Positions 36,983-46,289 of a stretch of DNA of 64,000 bases are shown one piece after another. The position numbers were made by a program, and so were the translations under genes. Origin of the DNA: Deltaproteobacteria bacterium (GTDB taxonomy: Bacteria > SAR324 > XYD2-FULL-50-16); assembly GCA_018657625.1 (NCBI GenBank), contig JABHWU010000082.1, positions 1 through 64,000 on the forward strand, read 5' to 3'. Numbering within the stretch: the first letter of the stretch is position 1; each line of letters begins with the position of its first letter. The notes under the pieces were generated by a model, which saw only the letters and a program-made list of their open reading frames with translations, was not told the origin of the DNA and made no database searches.

Positions 36983-38293
36983 ATGACTGATAATAAGGGA
37001 AACATACTGATTGTTGATGATGAAAAATCATGTTTAAAAATCAATAATATTATATTAAGCGACGCCGGGTATAATACTACTCTGGCAAAAAATGGACTGG
37101 AAGCCTGGGAATTGTTTCAAAAAGAAGAATTTGATTTGATTGTTCTGGATCGCATGATGCCAGTAATGAACGGTGATGAGTTGACGATTAAAATTAGGGC
37201 CATTAAAAGTAGTATCCCGATAATTATGTTAACAGCACTTGCTTTTCAAAAAGAACGTGAAGAAGGCATTAAACTAGGTGTCAATCAATATATTTGTAAA
37301 GCCAATGAAGATTTTGACCGTGAGTTGATTGTCTGGAGTGATAATCTTATCAAAAAGTATAAAAATATTAGTAAAGATAAAGCAATTACACAATCCACGC
37401 TAAAAGAGTTCAAAAAAATTTCCGATCAGTTAGGTAAAATAAAAATAAGTGATTTTAACAATGAAAAATTTATATCATTTGAAATGTCTGGAGCCCATTG
37501 GGATGGTGATTATAAAGTGCTGAGTCAACTATTGATTGAATCGATAGAATCTTTAATTTTTCCAAATTGGCCCCCTTTAAAACCGGCATTGTTACTTAAG
37601 GTTAATGAACAATCTGTTCGTGTCAATGTAGAGGAAAATTCCGTTAACGATCAGTTTTTAGAACAAGCGTTTGATAATTTTTTTATTGAAGAAGAAAACG
37701 ACGATGATAATTCTGTTAAAGTCATTTGGTCAGTTCCTTGGGAAACTAGAGAAACAGGTGAAGGGATCAGTTTATTAATTAATAACTTTCCAAAAGCATC
37801 TGAAGAGATTGATATAGGTTTTGGATTAGAAGAAGAATCAGATCGGGAAGTAATTCAGGGTACGACTTACCGCTTTCTTGACTATATGGCAATGGTAATC
37901 GGTAACTTTGAAATCCAAAGGAAATTCAAAGATTTGGTTTTTTCAGCAAGTGTACAACTTGATCGGGCCATTAACGAAATCGATATGAATCGGCAAAAAC
38001 AAATCGAAATTTTTGAATCCGCTTTGATGACCGTGGAAAAACTTGAATTCAATGCCAATAAAAATCCCAAGGAAATGGTTGAAGATGTTTTGAACGGGCA
38101 TTTTGATGACTTTCAACAATTGGAAATGAACAGTTTAAATGATGTTCAGCATTTATTAAAATGGATTCGTAAACTAAAGAACCAGTTTTCAGACTTAAAA
38201 GAGGATGAACAGTTAAGTGATCAGGCTGACGCTGATACAATTGGTGGAGATCAGGCAGATGTCGAAAAGCTATTAGCACAATTTGATCTTTAA
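36983..38293 (+). CDS. Response regulator with large uncharacterised output region
   Basis: 436 residues. The receiver domain (about 6-125) has the acidic pair in ILIVDDEK and acceptor D in LIVLDRMMPVMNG; the usual KPF lysine region reads YICKANEDF. Residues about 130-400 match no output domain I know and hold no DNA-binding helix-turn-helix. The last 25 residues (DQADADTIGGDQADVEKLLA) repeat DQAD-x-x and end in LLAQFDL, similar in feel to the short 'SQ-DID-LL' peptides found in FliM/FliN and some relay proteins. A protein-interaction output is the likeliest inference. A MITE stands 160 bases upstream. Confidence 0.75.
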   Translation: MTDNKGNILIVDDEKSCLKINNIILSDAGYNTTLAKNGLEAWELFQKEEFDLIVLDRMMPVMNGDELTIKIRAIKSSIPIIMLTALAFQKEREEGIKLGVNQYICKANEDFDRELIVWSDNLIKKYKNISKDKAITQSTLKEFKKISDQLGKIKISDFNNEKFISFEMSGAHWDGDYKVLSQLLIESIESLIFPNWPPLKPALLLKVNEQSVRVNVEENSVNDQFLEQAFDNFFIEEENDDDNSVKVIWSVPWETRETGEGISLLINNFPKASEEIDIGFGLEEESDREVIQGTTYRFLDYMAMVIGNFEIQRKFKDLVFSASVQLDRAINEIDMNRQKQIEIFESALMTVEKLEFNANKNPKEMVEDVLNGHFDDFQQLEMNSLNDVQHLLKWIRKLKNQFSDLKEDEQLSDQADADTIGGDQADVEKLLAQFDL

Positions 38294-38338
38294 CGATTAT
38301 TTTAAAACAGATCGTTTGTTATAAAAGAAGTTTTTAGT

Positions 38339-38473
38339 ATGATCAAATTTTTGGAATCTCAGTCAGTCAGTTATTATAAAAAAGATAGACACAAATTGAA
38401 AAGCTACATTGGATACCAGATTAGAGAGCATTCAATAATTACTAAAAAAAACCTTCGAGATCTATTAGAATGA
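38339..38473 (+). CDS. Possible small protein (44 aa)
   Basis: A 44-codon frame with an AGAAG-type site about nine bases before its ATG and 45 bases after the preceding response-regulator stop. It starts MIKFLESQSVSYYKKDRHKL and ends KKNLRDLLE, basic and probably helical. There is no homology claim; the main support is position and the ribosome site. It may equally be chance. Confidence 0.3.
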   Translation: MIKFLESQSVSYYKKDRHKLKSYIGYQIREHSIITKKNLRDLLE

Positions 38474-38982
38474 ACGTTTATAGCTGGCGTCAATCCTCAA
38501 CGCAGTTAAGAACATCGTAAGTGCTATACTTTTGTTTTTTCTGTTTAATAAATATTTGTATTCTTTTGGCATTATCAGAACATCAGTTATTATAAACTGT
38601 GGATAACATTAAAAACAAAAAGGTAAATTTTAGAGCTAATGAATGTAAAATCATGGCTTTCATATAAAGTTGGGTCCCTCACATAAAGAATTTTATTATT
38701 CCCGGCTGTTTATAAAAAGAATACTTGAATCAATTGCTACTAAGACAAACCAGGTGCTTATGTAAAGATTCTAAATCTAATTCCAAATTTTTACTTAATT
38801 TACTTAATTTACTTATTTTTCGTACCAAAACTTAGCTTAACAATTTGTATTTTCACTAAATTAAACTTTATATTTGCAGTTATCAACATAACATACTATT
38901 TTCACCTTAAAGAAATCACACTAAATAATTAGTACCCATTTAAAAAATTATATTCAAAAATAATTACTATTGAAAATGGTTC
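38474..38982. repeat. Intergenic region with 9-bp tandem repeat
   Basis: About 510 bases without a convincing gene. It contains three tandem copies of TTTACTTAA at 38790-38815 (the last one base short). A 14-bp sequence TCAGTTATTATAAA occurs at 38367-38380 and again at 38583-38596. Confidence 0.5.
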
Positions 38983-40278
38983 ATGTCACTTTTTGATTCA
39001 ATATTAAATGCTGTTAAGGCGATAAATAAAAACGGAAATTCAAATCAAGCCATAAAAAGATTCGGCAACTCAGAGAATAAGTTGACTGATGAAAAAAACC
39101 TTAAAAAGGATTTGAATAAGCTGATCAATATGTTTCCGGGCTCCCCTCAATTCCTTGGTAAAAACGTTCAATACCCACACCCAACCAAACGGTTTTTTTT
39201 CTTTGAAAAAAAACTACCTGACTTGGCCGAATACCGGGAAGCTGTTACAAAAAAAGGCCAACTGGAAGCAGGTGTTACACGTCTGAAAATTAACAAATTG
39301 ATGGCAAAGTATCAATTTCATCCGGATGTCCATGCTTTGCACGCTATCCAGGTATTTAATGACACCGCCCAAAGTGGTTTAGATGAAAAAAAATTACGGG
39401 TAATCAAAGAGTCGATGATAGAGATGGCAAATGCCTTGTGTAACAATGGAACCAGTTTGTTTAATATTACCTGGTTTATCAGAATTTATCTAAAATATTT
39501 GGAATCTTTAAATGATAAATATGTTCATCAACATGCATCCACTTCAAAGCATTATTTAAATTCAATTCAGAACCTTTCATTTGAACTCCATAAAAAGCAA
39601 ATTCAGCTGCTGACTCTCATAACCGTGAGAGATAAATTGAGCGGACTGACACTGTTGAATCAACAATTGCAGGGGACGCCTTTTTTTAAGGAAGGTTTGA
39701 AACCTAACGACATCAAAGAAGCTGCTCTCGCTATCATGCAGGAAGAAGAAGGAAAAATTATTTCAGAAGGGAAAACAGCTAAACATATTTTCTGGGTGAT
39801 AATAACGCTAAATTTATTATTTGCAAAAATCCCAATTTTAAAAGAATTAACTCAAAAAACGCTCTCCCAAGTACCTGATTTAAATCGTGACTTGATTCTT
39901 CAAAAAGCAATGGTAAACACCATGAATTTCCTTACGGATTTTAGAATTGCTTACGCCAGTGGAGATGAAAAACTCGCTAAAACAAAAGCCAGTGATCTCT
40001 TTGCTCGTTGTAATGAAATTATAAATCAATATCTCGAATATTCCATACTCAATAAGCCGTATGAAATAGACCCCTTTTTAAAAGCGGCCTGGATCGTAAA
40101 AGAATCGAGGGAGCTCTTTCTCGAACTTGAACTCAAACCTATGATTATCAGAAGTATTAATCTTCTCAATATTGTGATGGGCAAAAGAGGTCAAGCCAAG
40201 GGATCATATGAACAAGCCAGTGTTTTACATGATGAGCTTACCGCAATAAAATTAGAACAAGGTTGGTCAGAATTTTAA
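38983..40278 (+). CDS. Unknown helical protein (431 aa)
   Basis: I do not recognise this protein. It has no signal peptide. Most of it reads as amphipathic helices, for example SMIEMANALCNNGTSLFN and NSIQNLSFELHKKQIQLL, with a possible single hydrophobic stretch at HIFWVIITLNLLFAKIPIL near residue 270. It is preceded by a long non-coding region and followed 94 bases later by the ArsR gene. Helical-repeat scaffolds look like this, but no repeat period is clear by eye. Confidence 0.6.
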   Translation: MSLFDSILNAVKAINKNGNSNQAIKRFGNSENKLTDEKNLKKDLNKLINMFPGSPQFLGKNVQYPHPTKRFFFFEKKLPDLAEYREAVTKKGQLEAGVTRLKINKLMAKYQFHPDVHALHAIQVFNDTAQSGLDEKKLRVIKESMIEMANALCNNGTSLFNITWFIRIYLKYLESLNDKYVHQHASTSKHYLNSIQNLSFELHKKQIQLLTLITVRDKLSGLTLLNQQLQGTPFFKEGLKPNDIKEAALAIMQEEEGKIISEGKTAKHIFWVIITLNLLFAKIPILKELTQKTLSQVPDLNRDLILQKAMVNTMNFLTDFRIAYASGDEKLAKTKASDLFARCNEIINQYLEYSILNKPYEIDPFLKAAWIVKESRELFLELELKPMIIRSINLLNIVMGKRGQAKGSYEQASVLHDELTAIKLEQGWSEF

Positions 40279-40372
40279 CTAAACTGCAAATTATACATTC
40301 ACTTCTTGACAGGTTTGATTAGCAAATTTAATTTAGTACTAACTTAAATACTTAAATAAACTAAATTAAATC

Positions 40373-40822
40373 ATGAATATATCCCCTGCTGAAAAATTTA
40401 ACATACTAAGTGTAGACACACGCCTCAAGATTATTGAATTGTTGAAAACAAGAGGAGCCTTAGGAGCTAAATCAATTGCAGAGCAATTTGATATTACACC
40501 GGCAGCAGTTTCACAGCATCTAAAGATCTTAAAACAGGCGGGGTTGGTTAATTGTCAACGTAAAGGGTATCATATTCCTTATACAATTAATGAGGAAGCA
40601 CTTGAAGATTGCCGTAAGGTACTTAGTAAAGTTTGTAGTTGTAAGAACTCAACAAGTATTAACGATTTAACAGATGACGATCTAGAGCAAGCATCTACGA
40701 ATTGTTTAATGGAATATCAACAAAAGCTGGAAAAAATTTTATTAAAAGTTAAGAATAAATTAAGTAATATTAAAATTAAGGTAAAGGATGACTTTGAGCC
40801 AAAAGAAAATCACCAGATTTGA
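40373..40822 (+). CDS. ArsR-family transcriptional regulator
   Basis: 149 residues. A winged helix fills residues about 10-90: DTRLKIIELLKTRGALGAKS, then DITPAAVSQHLKILKQAGLV with recognition helix, and a wing at CQRKGYHIPYTINEEA. A cysteine group CRKVLSKVCSCKN at about 83-95 could bind metal or sense thiol state, though it is not the classic ELCVCDL helix motif. The gene's last 35 bases overlap the gshA start in another frame. It probably controls gshA and itself in response to metal or thiol stress; that is inference. Confidence 0.85.
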   Translation: MNISPAEKFNILSVDTRLKIIELLKTRGALGAKSIAEQFDITPAAVSQHLKILKQAGLVNCQRKGYHIPYTINEEALEDCRKVLSKVCSCKNSTSINDLTDDDLEQASTNCLMEYQQKLEKILLKVKNKLSNIKIKVKDDFEPKENHQI

Positions 40823-42242
40823 GTTAATGCAAGAAGTAAAAGCTCTCTTTTTAAATAAAAATTCTATTAAAGAATCAGTTGGGATTGAATTAGAAACAAC
40901 ACCTTTTCACTATGATTCAAGTGGTAAGAATTTAAGTGTGGATTTTAATACACCAAATGGTGATGGTACAGTTGATATTCTAAGAAGAGAATTTGAAGAA
41001 TCAACAGAAATATTTTATGCACCTAATAATGCAGGAGTTCCACAATTTATTAATGCTCAAAAAGGAAATATTACCTTTGAACCCGGTGGACAAATTGAAT
41101 ATAGTTCTTCCGCCCGGGAAAATATAAAAAGTGCAATATCCGAAACAGGGTACAATGTTTCAGCGATTACAAACTCATTAAATAAACAAAATCTTTTTAC
41201 TTTTTTTGGTGCCATTAATCCTTTCAATTCAGTAAAAGACATCGAACTGAAATTAAAAAAATCAAGATATATTCACATGGATCGATTTTTGGAATCCATT
41301 GGCCCTTATGGACAACAAATGATGCGATTAACATCCTCTATTCAGGTAAATCTTGATTTAGGAAAAGATGACATAATGATTGAAAGATGGAAAACGGCAC
41401 ATTTTCTGGCGCCGGTTTTGACAGCCATATTTAGTAATTCGCCTTTCTCTTCAGGACAAAACGCATCTGCTAAAAGTTTTCGGTCTTTAATATGGCAGAA
41501 TATGGATCGTAGCCGCACTGGAATGGTCTATTCAAATCAAAAAAACTTTATTGATCGTTACTTGAAATTTGCACTTGACGCATTTGTGATCATGTCTCCA
41601 AACGAAAAAGGAGAGAAAGGATTTTGGGGAAAACATATCACTTTTAATGACTGGTTTTCAGGAGGAATTAACGGTTACTACCCAAGCCTTGAAGACTGGA
41701 AAAATCATATAACCACTTTGTTTCCTGTGGTTAGACCTAAAGGATTTTTTGAATTTAGGTGTATTGATGGCCAGTCAAGAGCCTGGTGGGCGATACCTGC
41801 TATTTTGTTGAGCCGTATCATGTACAGTGAGTCCGCCCGGAAGAAAATCAATGAACAACTGGGTTCATATATTGATCAATTGGATGCTATGCAATGGAAA
41901 GCTTCAATAATGGGTGTGCAGGCCTTTCAGCAGATATGCAGTGATGTTTTTGAAATCGCTTTAAATTCAGATGATTACTATGCTGAAGACAGCCTTCTTG
42001 AATATGCTGAGCGATTTTTTAAGGAATATACCCATAAAGGATATAGTCCGGCAGATAAACTACTTAGAATCAATAATTCTGATATGTTTAATTTTTGTCA
42101 GTATCTGGATTTTGAAAGCAGGGAAGTTGATTTGGCTCAGCAACCTGATTTTGCGAAGATTCCGGAACTAAAATATACAGAAGATTATCGAAATTCCTAC
42201 TCTGATCACAAAAATTCCCCATGTAAATATTGCTCTTGCTAA
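40788..42242 (+). CDS. gshA: Glutamate-cysteine ligase (GCS2-type GshA)
   Basis: 484 residues of the GCS2 family used by plants, proteobacteria and actinobacteria. ATP/glutamate-site motifs are SVGIELETTPF near residue 26, FEPGGQIEYSSSARENI, and FFEFRCIDGQSRAWWAIPA. The enzyme makes gamma-glutamylcysteine, the first step to glutathione. I keep the upstream ATG at 40788, inside the arsR gene, because AAGG lies at good spacing before it. The C terminus ends NSPCKYCSC, an unusual three-cysteine tail. No gshB is in the window. Confidence 0.88.
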   Translation: MTLSQKKITRFELMQEVKALFLNKNSIKESVGIELETTPFHYDSSGKNLSVDFNTPNGDGTVDILRREFEESTEIFYAPNNAGVPQFINAQKGNITFEPGGQIEYSSSARENIKSAISETGYNVSAITNSLNKQNLFTFFGAINPFNSVKDIELKLKKSRYIHMDRFLESIGPYGQQMMRLTSSIQVNLDLGKDDIMIERWKTAHFLAPVLTAIFSNSPFSSGQNASAKSFRSLIWQNMDRSRTGMVYSNQKNFIDRYLKFALDAFVIMSPNEKGEKGFWGKHITFNDWFSGGINGYYPSLEDWKNHITTLFPVVRPKGFFEFRCIDGQSRAWWAIPAILLSRIMYSESARKKINEQLGSYIDQLDAMQWKASIMGVQAFQQICSDVFEIALNSDDYYAEDSLLEYAERFFKEYTHKGYSPADKLLRINNSDMFNFCQYLDFESREVDLAQQPDFAKIPELKYTEDYRNSYSDHKNSPCKYCSC

Positions 42243-42316
42243 GTAAGAAGATTTTGTCGCTCTAAGAAAGAGAACTATCTCCTCTGAGGAAGGGCAAGAT
42301 CTCTCATTCTGGCCAT

Positions 42317-42466
42317 AATATCGCAATTCAGTGTTCAAGATGACAGAACACCCCAAGGGGGACCGATGAACATTATGACCGATTCAAATTGACCTATTCT
42401 GAATTAAGATATTTCTATCCTACTGAATTTTCATGATACAAAAAAAGGTCTCTAAATTGCGATATT
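42317..42466. promoter_or_regulatory. Inverted repeats upstream of dnaK
   Basis: A perfect 12-bp inverted repeat, AATATCGCAATT (42317-42328) and AATTGCGATATT (42455-42466), spans most of the gap before dnaK. Inside it GTGTTC (42331-42336) and GAACAC (42346-42351) face each other across 9 bases, the spacing of a CIRCE operator but not its sequence. The function is unproven. Confidence 0.4.
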
Positions 42467-42518
42467 GTAACGTATTATCAAATTATCTTTCACAACAAAT
42501 TAAAATAAGGAGAATATC

Positions 42519-44414
42519 ATGTCAAAAATAATTGGAATTGATTTAGGTACTACAAATTCATGCGTATCAGTACTTGAAGGTGGAGAACCGAAAGTGATTA
42601 CAAATGCAGAAGGTAATCGAACAACTCCTTCCGTTGTAGCATTTAATGATGCGGGGGAAAAACTCGTTGGACAGGTTGCCAGACGACAAGCTATCACAAA
42701 TCCAGAAAAAACAATCTATGCTGCTAAAAGATTAATTGGAAGAAATTTTGATTCTGATGAAATTCAATCCGATTTAAAATCTCTGAGTTATAAGGTTAAA
42801 AAAGGCAATAATAATCAAGCTGTTATTTCAATCGAAGGACAAGAAAAAACAGCAGAGGAAATATCTGCGCTAATCTTGCAGAAAATGAAAACAACAGCAG
42901 AAGAATACCTGGGTGAAAAAGTCACAGAAGCCGTGGTTACAGTACCGGCATATTTTAAAGATGCCCAGAGACAGGCTACCAAAGATGCAGGTAAAATTGC
43001 AGGGCTAAATATTCAAAGAGTGATTAATGAACCAACAGCAGCAGCACTTGCATATGGATTAGGTAAAAAAGAAGAAAAAACTATTGTGGTTTTTGATTTG
43101 GGAGGAGGGACTTTTGATGTCTCTATTCTTGAAATTGGAGATAGTGTTTTTGAGGTAAAATCAACAAATGGCGATACTCACCTGGGAGGTGAAGATTTCG
43201 ATCAATTAATAATAAAGTATTTTCTGGAAGAGTTTCAACGGGAACAGGGAATCGATATCAGTAATGATAAAATGGCGATTCAACGACTAAAAGAAGCCGC
43301 TGAAAAAGCTAAAATTGAATTATCCAGTTCACTGGAAACTAATATTAATTTACCGTTTATTTCTGCCGATGCATCAGGTCCAAAACATTTTAACATTAAG
43401 TTGACACGCGCTAAATTTGAACAACTTGTTGCAGGGCTTATTGAAAGATGTAAAATACCAATTGAAAAAGCCATCAATGATGCCGGTGTTAGTAAAAATG
43501 ATATTAAGGACGTTATATTAGTAGGTGGAATGACCCGGATGCCTAAAATTAGTGAGTTAGTAGAGAATTATTTCGGAATGAACCCCCACAAAGGTGTCAA
43601 TCCTGATGAAGTCGTCGCCATAGGGGCAGCTATTCAAAGCGGAGTGCTGCAGGGAGATCTTAAAGATGTTTTGCTTTTGGATGTAACACCATTGTCATTG
43701 GGAATTGAAACACTCGGTGGTGTTGTTACAAAATTGATAGAAAAGAATACAACGATCCCAACCCAAAAAAGTCAGGTGTTTTCAACAGCAGGAGATAACC
43801 AGCCTTCAGTTAGTGTTCATGTGTTGCAGGGAGAACGGGAAATGGCCGTCGATAATAAAACTCTTGGCAGATTCGAACTTGTAGGAATACCACCAGCCCC
43901 TCGAGGTATTCCACAGATTGAAGTGTCATTTGATATTGATGCGAACGGTATCGTGGATGTTAAAGCAAAAGATTTAGGAACAGGTAAAGAGCAGCAAATT
44001 AAAATTCAAGCTTCAAGTGGTTTATCTGAAAACGATATTGATCAAATGATTAAGGAAGCAGAACTTCATGCTGTACAAGATCAAGAAAAAAGATCATTAA
44101 TTGAAGTTAAGAATCAATCAGATACTCTTATATACCAATCAGAACAAGCATTAAAGGATATCAAGGAGAAAATATCAGCTGAAGAATATAGCAATCTTGA
44201 GAGTGCTATTGAGAACCTGAAATCTCAACAAGATTCAAATGATATCGAAAAAATAAAATTAGCTCTGGATAATTTAAATCAGGAGTTTCAAAATATGTCA
44301 GCAAAAATTTATCAAACAGATCAAACACAAGCTGAACCTGATCCAACAGCAGAAAATACAACCGCTTATAAAGACAATGTTGTGGATGCTGAGTATCAGG
44401 AAATCCATAATTAA
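42519..44414 (+). CDS. dnaK: Chaperone DnaK (Hsp70)
   Basis: 631 residues, standard length. The ATPase domain begins [20 protein letters not shown] and has [32 protein letters not shown] and [16 protein letters not shown]. The substrate domain contains [15 protein letters not shown] and [20 protein letters not shown] strong AAGGAG site precedes the ATG. It is transcribed alone: grpE, dnaJ and hrcA are not adjacent. A hairpin terminator follows. Confidence 0.98.
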   Translation: MSKIIGIDLGTTNSCVSVLEGGEPKVITNAEGNRTTPSVVAFNDAGEKLVGQVARRQAITNPEKTIYAAKRLIGRNFDSDEIQSDLKSLSYKVKKGNNNQAVISIEGQEKTAEEISALILQKMKTTAEEYLGEKVTEAVVTVPAYFKDAQRQATKDAGKIAGLNIQRVINEPTAAALAYGLGKKEEKTIVVFDLGGGTFDVSILEIGDSVFEVKSTNGDTHLGGEDFDQLIIKYFLEEFQREQGIDISNDKMAIQRLKEAAEKAKIELSSSLETNINLPFISADASGPKHFNIKLTRAKFEQLVAGLIERCKIPIEKAINDAGVSKNDIKDVILVGGMTRMPKISELVENYFGMNPHKGVNPDEVVAIGAAIQSGVLQGDLKDVLLLDVTPLSLGIETLGGVVTKLIEKNTTIPTQKSQVFSTAGDNQPSVSVHVLQGEREMAVDNKTLGRFELVGIPPAPRGIPQIEVSFDIDANGIVDVKAKDLGTGKEQQIKIQASSGLSENDIDQMIKEAELHAVQDQEKRSLIEVKNQSDTLIYQSEQALKDIKEKISAEEYSNLESAIENLKSQQDSNDIEKIKLALDNLNQEFQNMSAKIYQTDQTQAEPDPTAENTTAYKDNVVDAEYQEIHN

Positions 44415-44422
44415 TATAAAAT

Positions 44423-44455
44423 AAAAGCAGAAAAGATTTATTCTGCTTCTATTTT
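44423..44455 (+). terminator. Intrinsic terminator after dnaK
   Basis: An 8-bp perfect stem, AAGCAGAA (44425-44432) and TTCTGCTT (44441-44448), with an 8-base loop and T-rich sequence after it, starting a few bases past the dnaK stop. Confidence 0.75.
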
Positions 44456-44506
44456 CATTTTCTTTAATCAAAAAACAGGTATAATGCTAATATTTCCTTA
44501 ATATTA

Positions 44507-44535
44507 TTGACACAATACAATAATAAAGTGACAAT
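44507..44535 (+). promoter_or_regulatory. Candidate promoter for rplC
   Basis: A consensus TTGACA at 44507-44512, then 17 bases and GACAAT at 44530-44535 (four of six matches to TATAAT), 54 bases before the rplC ATG. It lies beyond the dnaK terminator, so rplC is likely transcribed on its own. Confidence 0.5.
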
Positions 44536-44588
44536 TCTCTTTTTATTAACAAATTATTGAAAGACGTATATATTTATTGAGTTTACTT

Positions 44589-45221
44589 ATGTTAAATGGA
44601 CTATTAGGTAAAAAGCTCGGAATGACTCAGCATTTCACTGAAGATGGTGAATGTATTCCTGTAACAGTAATTCAAACCGGACCTGTAACTGTTATTCAGA
44701 AAAAAACAATTGAAAAGGACGGATACGAAGCTGTCCAGGTCGGTTTTGAACCTGTAAAAGAAAACAAAGTAAAAAACTTTGCCAAACCACTTAAAAAGCA
44801 TTTTAAGGATCAAACCTTGACACGCTATTTGAAAGAATTTTCTACTGATAAGATCGCGGAAATCGAAGTTGGACAAGTTTTTGATGTTAGCTTATTTGAA
44901 AAAGGTGAAAGAATAGATGTAACCGGAACATCTAAAGGACGTGGTTTTACTGGTGTTTTCAAAAGACACAATTTTCATGGTGGATGTGCCAGTCATGGAC
45001 ACAGACTTCATCGGGGAACTGGATCAATCGGTCAAAGTGCTACTCCGGCCAAAGTTTTTAAAGGCAAGAAAATGCATGGTCAACACGGAAACCAAACAAA
45101 AACAACTCAAGGGTTGCAAGTTGTAGATATTAACAAAGATCTAAATATTATTTTGGTTAAAGGTGGAATACCTGGAGCTAATGGAAGATTAGTTGAAGTA
45201 AAAAAGACTTCAAAAGGTTAA
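44589..45221 (+). CDS. rplC: 50S ribosomal protein L3, isolated from the S10 operon
   Basis: I choose the ATG at 44589 (210 residues), where the protein starts MLNGLLGKKLGMTQ as in other L3 proteins; a TTG four codons upstream is also open. Central and C-terminal blocks are canonical: GTSKGRGFTGVFKRHNFHGG, HRGTGSIGQSATPAKVFKGK and KMHGQHGN. L3 helps assemble the 50S subunit and shape the peptidyl-transferase centre. Normally rpsJ precedes and rplD, rplW and rplB follow it; here it is alone between dnaK and a recombinase gene. Confidence 0.95.
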   Translation: MLNGLLGKKLGMTQHFTEDGECIPVTVIQTGPVTVIQKKTIEKDGYEAVQVGFEPVKENKVKNFAKPLKKHFKDQTLTRYLKEFSTDKIAEIEVGQVFDVSLFEKGERIDVTGTSKGRGFTGVFKRHNFHGGCASHGHRLHRGTGSIGQSATPAKVFKGKKMHGQHGNQTKTTQGLQVVDINKDLNIILVKGGIPGANGRLVEVKKTSKG

Positions 45222-45241
45222 TAAGTCTACCGATATAGTCC

Positions 45242-45280
45242 ATTATTTTTATCTTCCCACCGCGGGAGGATAAAAATAAT
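45242..45280. terminator. Strong bidirectional terminator after rplC
   Basis: A 17-base arm at 45242-45258 pairs with 45264-45280 with a single G-U or mismatch and a 5-base loop (ACCGC). The stem is GC-rich at the apex (TTCCC/GGGAG) and AT-rich at the base, giving T-runs on both strands, which suits the convergent rplC and recombinase genes. Confidence 0.85.
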
Positions 45281-45308
45281 CCAGCCCCAAAGTAAATTCT
45301 CTCTTATA

Positions 45309-46289
45309 TTAATCCACAATATTATAGTAGCGACTGGCATTTTCAGCAATATCGCTTTTATCATAAGCAGCTAATTGCGTCGGGTTGACATGACCGGTAA
45401 TTTTCATAATATCACTATCCTGAACTTTTTTTTCTTTTAAGCGGGTGACTAAGGTAGCGCGTAATACATGTGGAGTAGTCCTGAAAGAAATACCAGCTAA
45501 TAAACCAGCCTTTACGAAAGTACGATCAATTTGCTGAGCATGAATTTTCCTGTTGTTTCTAGTGATAAATACTAGTCCAGATCGTCTACCAATATACTCT
45601 TTTAGCTCCCGCATTATTGTTTCTGGATAAGTTATTATAGTTTCTTTGTAAATTCCCTTTGTTTTGGTTTGTCTAAAGCGAATTTGATTTTTTTTAAAAT
45701 TAATATTTTTGATCGCCAGCTCCAGAACTTCACTTTTTCGCTTCCCTCCTTGTAAAATAATTTTTGCAATTAGTGCATCTCTGTTATTTATTTTTTTTAA
45801 ATTTTCTAAAAAACTTTTTGTTTGCGTTTCAGTCAAAGCTTTTGTTTTTACTTTTTCACGAATTTTATAAAATGTTTTAGCTGCACCTTCACGATTAGAT
45901 ATTGCCTTGGATATCAGTCCCTGAGTTTTTCTTTGTAAATATCCAGTGAAAGAAATATAAGCCGCAACTCTGGCTTGGCGGGTGGCCTCTTTCCAATCTG
46001 GCAATAATTTGATTTCATCAATTATGTTTTCATGATTGATGAGACTAAAGTGCTGTAAGTTTTTCTTAGGTTCAATAAAATTATACGCAATTAATTTTCG
46101 TAAAGCAGAAGCATAGTTTTTTCTTGTTAATGGCGAAAGTGTCTTCAGCCAAATTTCAATAGATTCTAAAATACTAATGCTCGCAAATTTTTTCCAAATA
46201 AAATCTTGTTTCTTTGAAATAGTTTCCGAATAAGACATTGGTTTGTCTTTTATAATTTCAGAGTTTAAAATTTCAGGATAATTTTCCAT
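45309..46289 (-). CDS. Tyrosine recombinase (integrase family)
   Basis: 326 residues. An N-terminal SAM-like core-binding domain (about 35-140, SIEIWLKTLSPLTRKNYASA) precedes the catalytic domain. Catalytic residues can be read: R in GGKRKSEVLEL, a lysine in RQTKTKGIYKE, H-x-x-R in TPHVLRATLVTRL, and H with the tyrosine in ITGHVNPTQLAAYDKS. It is not a clear XerC or XerD. No phage or integron genes accompany it, so its substrate is unknown. It faces rplC across a strong terminator. Confidence 0.88.
   Translation of the reverse strand: MENYPEILNSEIIKDKPMSYSETISKKQDFIWKKFASISILESIEIWLKTLSPLTRKNYASALRKLIAYNFIEPKKNLQHFSLINHENIIDEIKLLPDWKEATRQARVAAYISFTGYLQRKTQGLISKAISNREGAAKTFYKIREKVKTKALTETQTKSFLENLKKINNRDALIAKIILQGGKRKSEVLELAIKNINFKKNQIRFRQTKTKGIYKETIITYPETIMRELKEYIGRRSGLVFITRNNRKIHAQQIDRTFVKAGLLAGISFRTTPHVLRATLVTRLKEKKVQDSDIMKITGHVNPTQLAAYDKSDIAENASRYYNIVD

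Noticed and set aside
38790..38815. Tandem TTTACTTAA repeats as a CRISPR or iteron array
   Set aside because: Only three 9-bp copies without spacers and no replication or cas gene nearby.
42331..42351. CIRCE operator before dnaK
   Set aside because: The spacing of 9 matches, but the arms GTGTTC/GAACAC are not the conserved TTAGCACTC/GAGTGCTAA; kept only as an unexplained inverted repeat.
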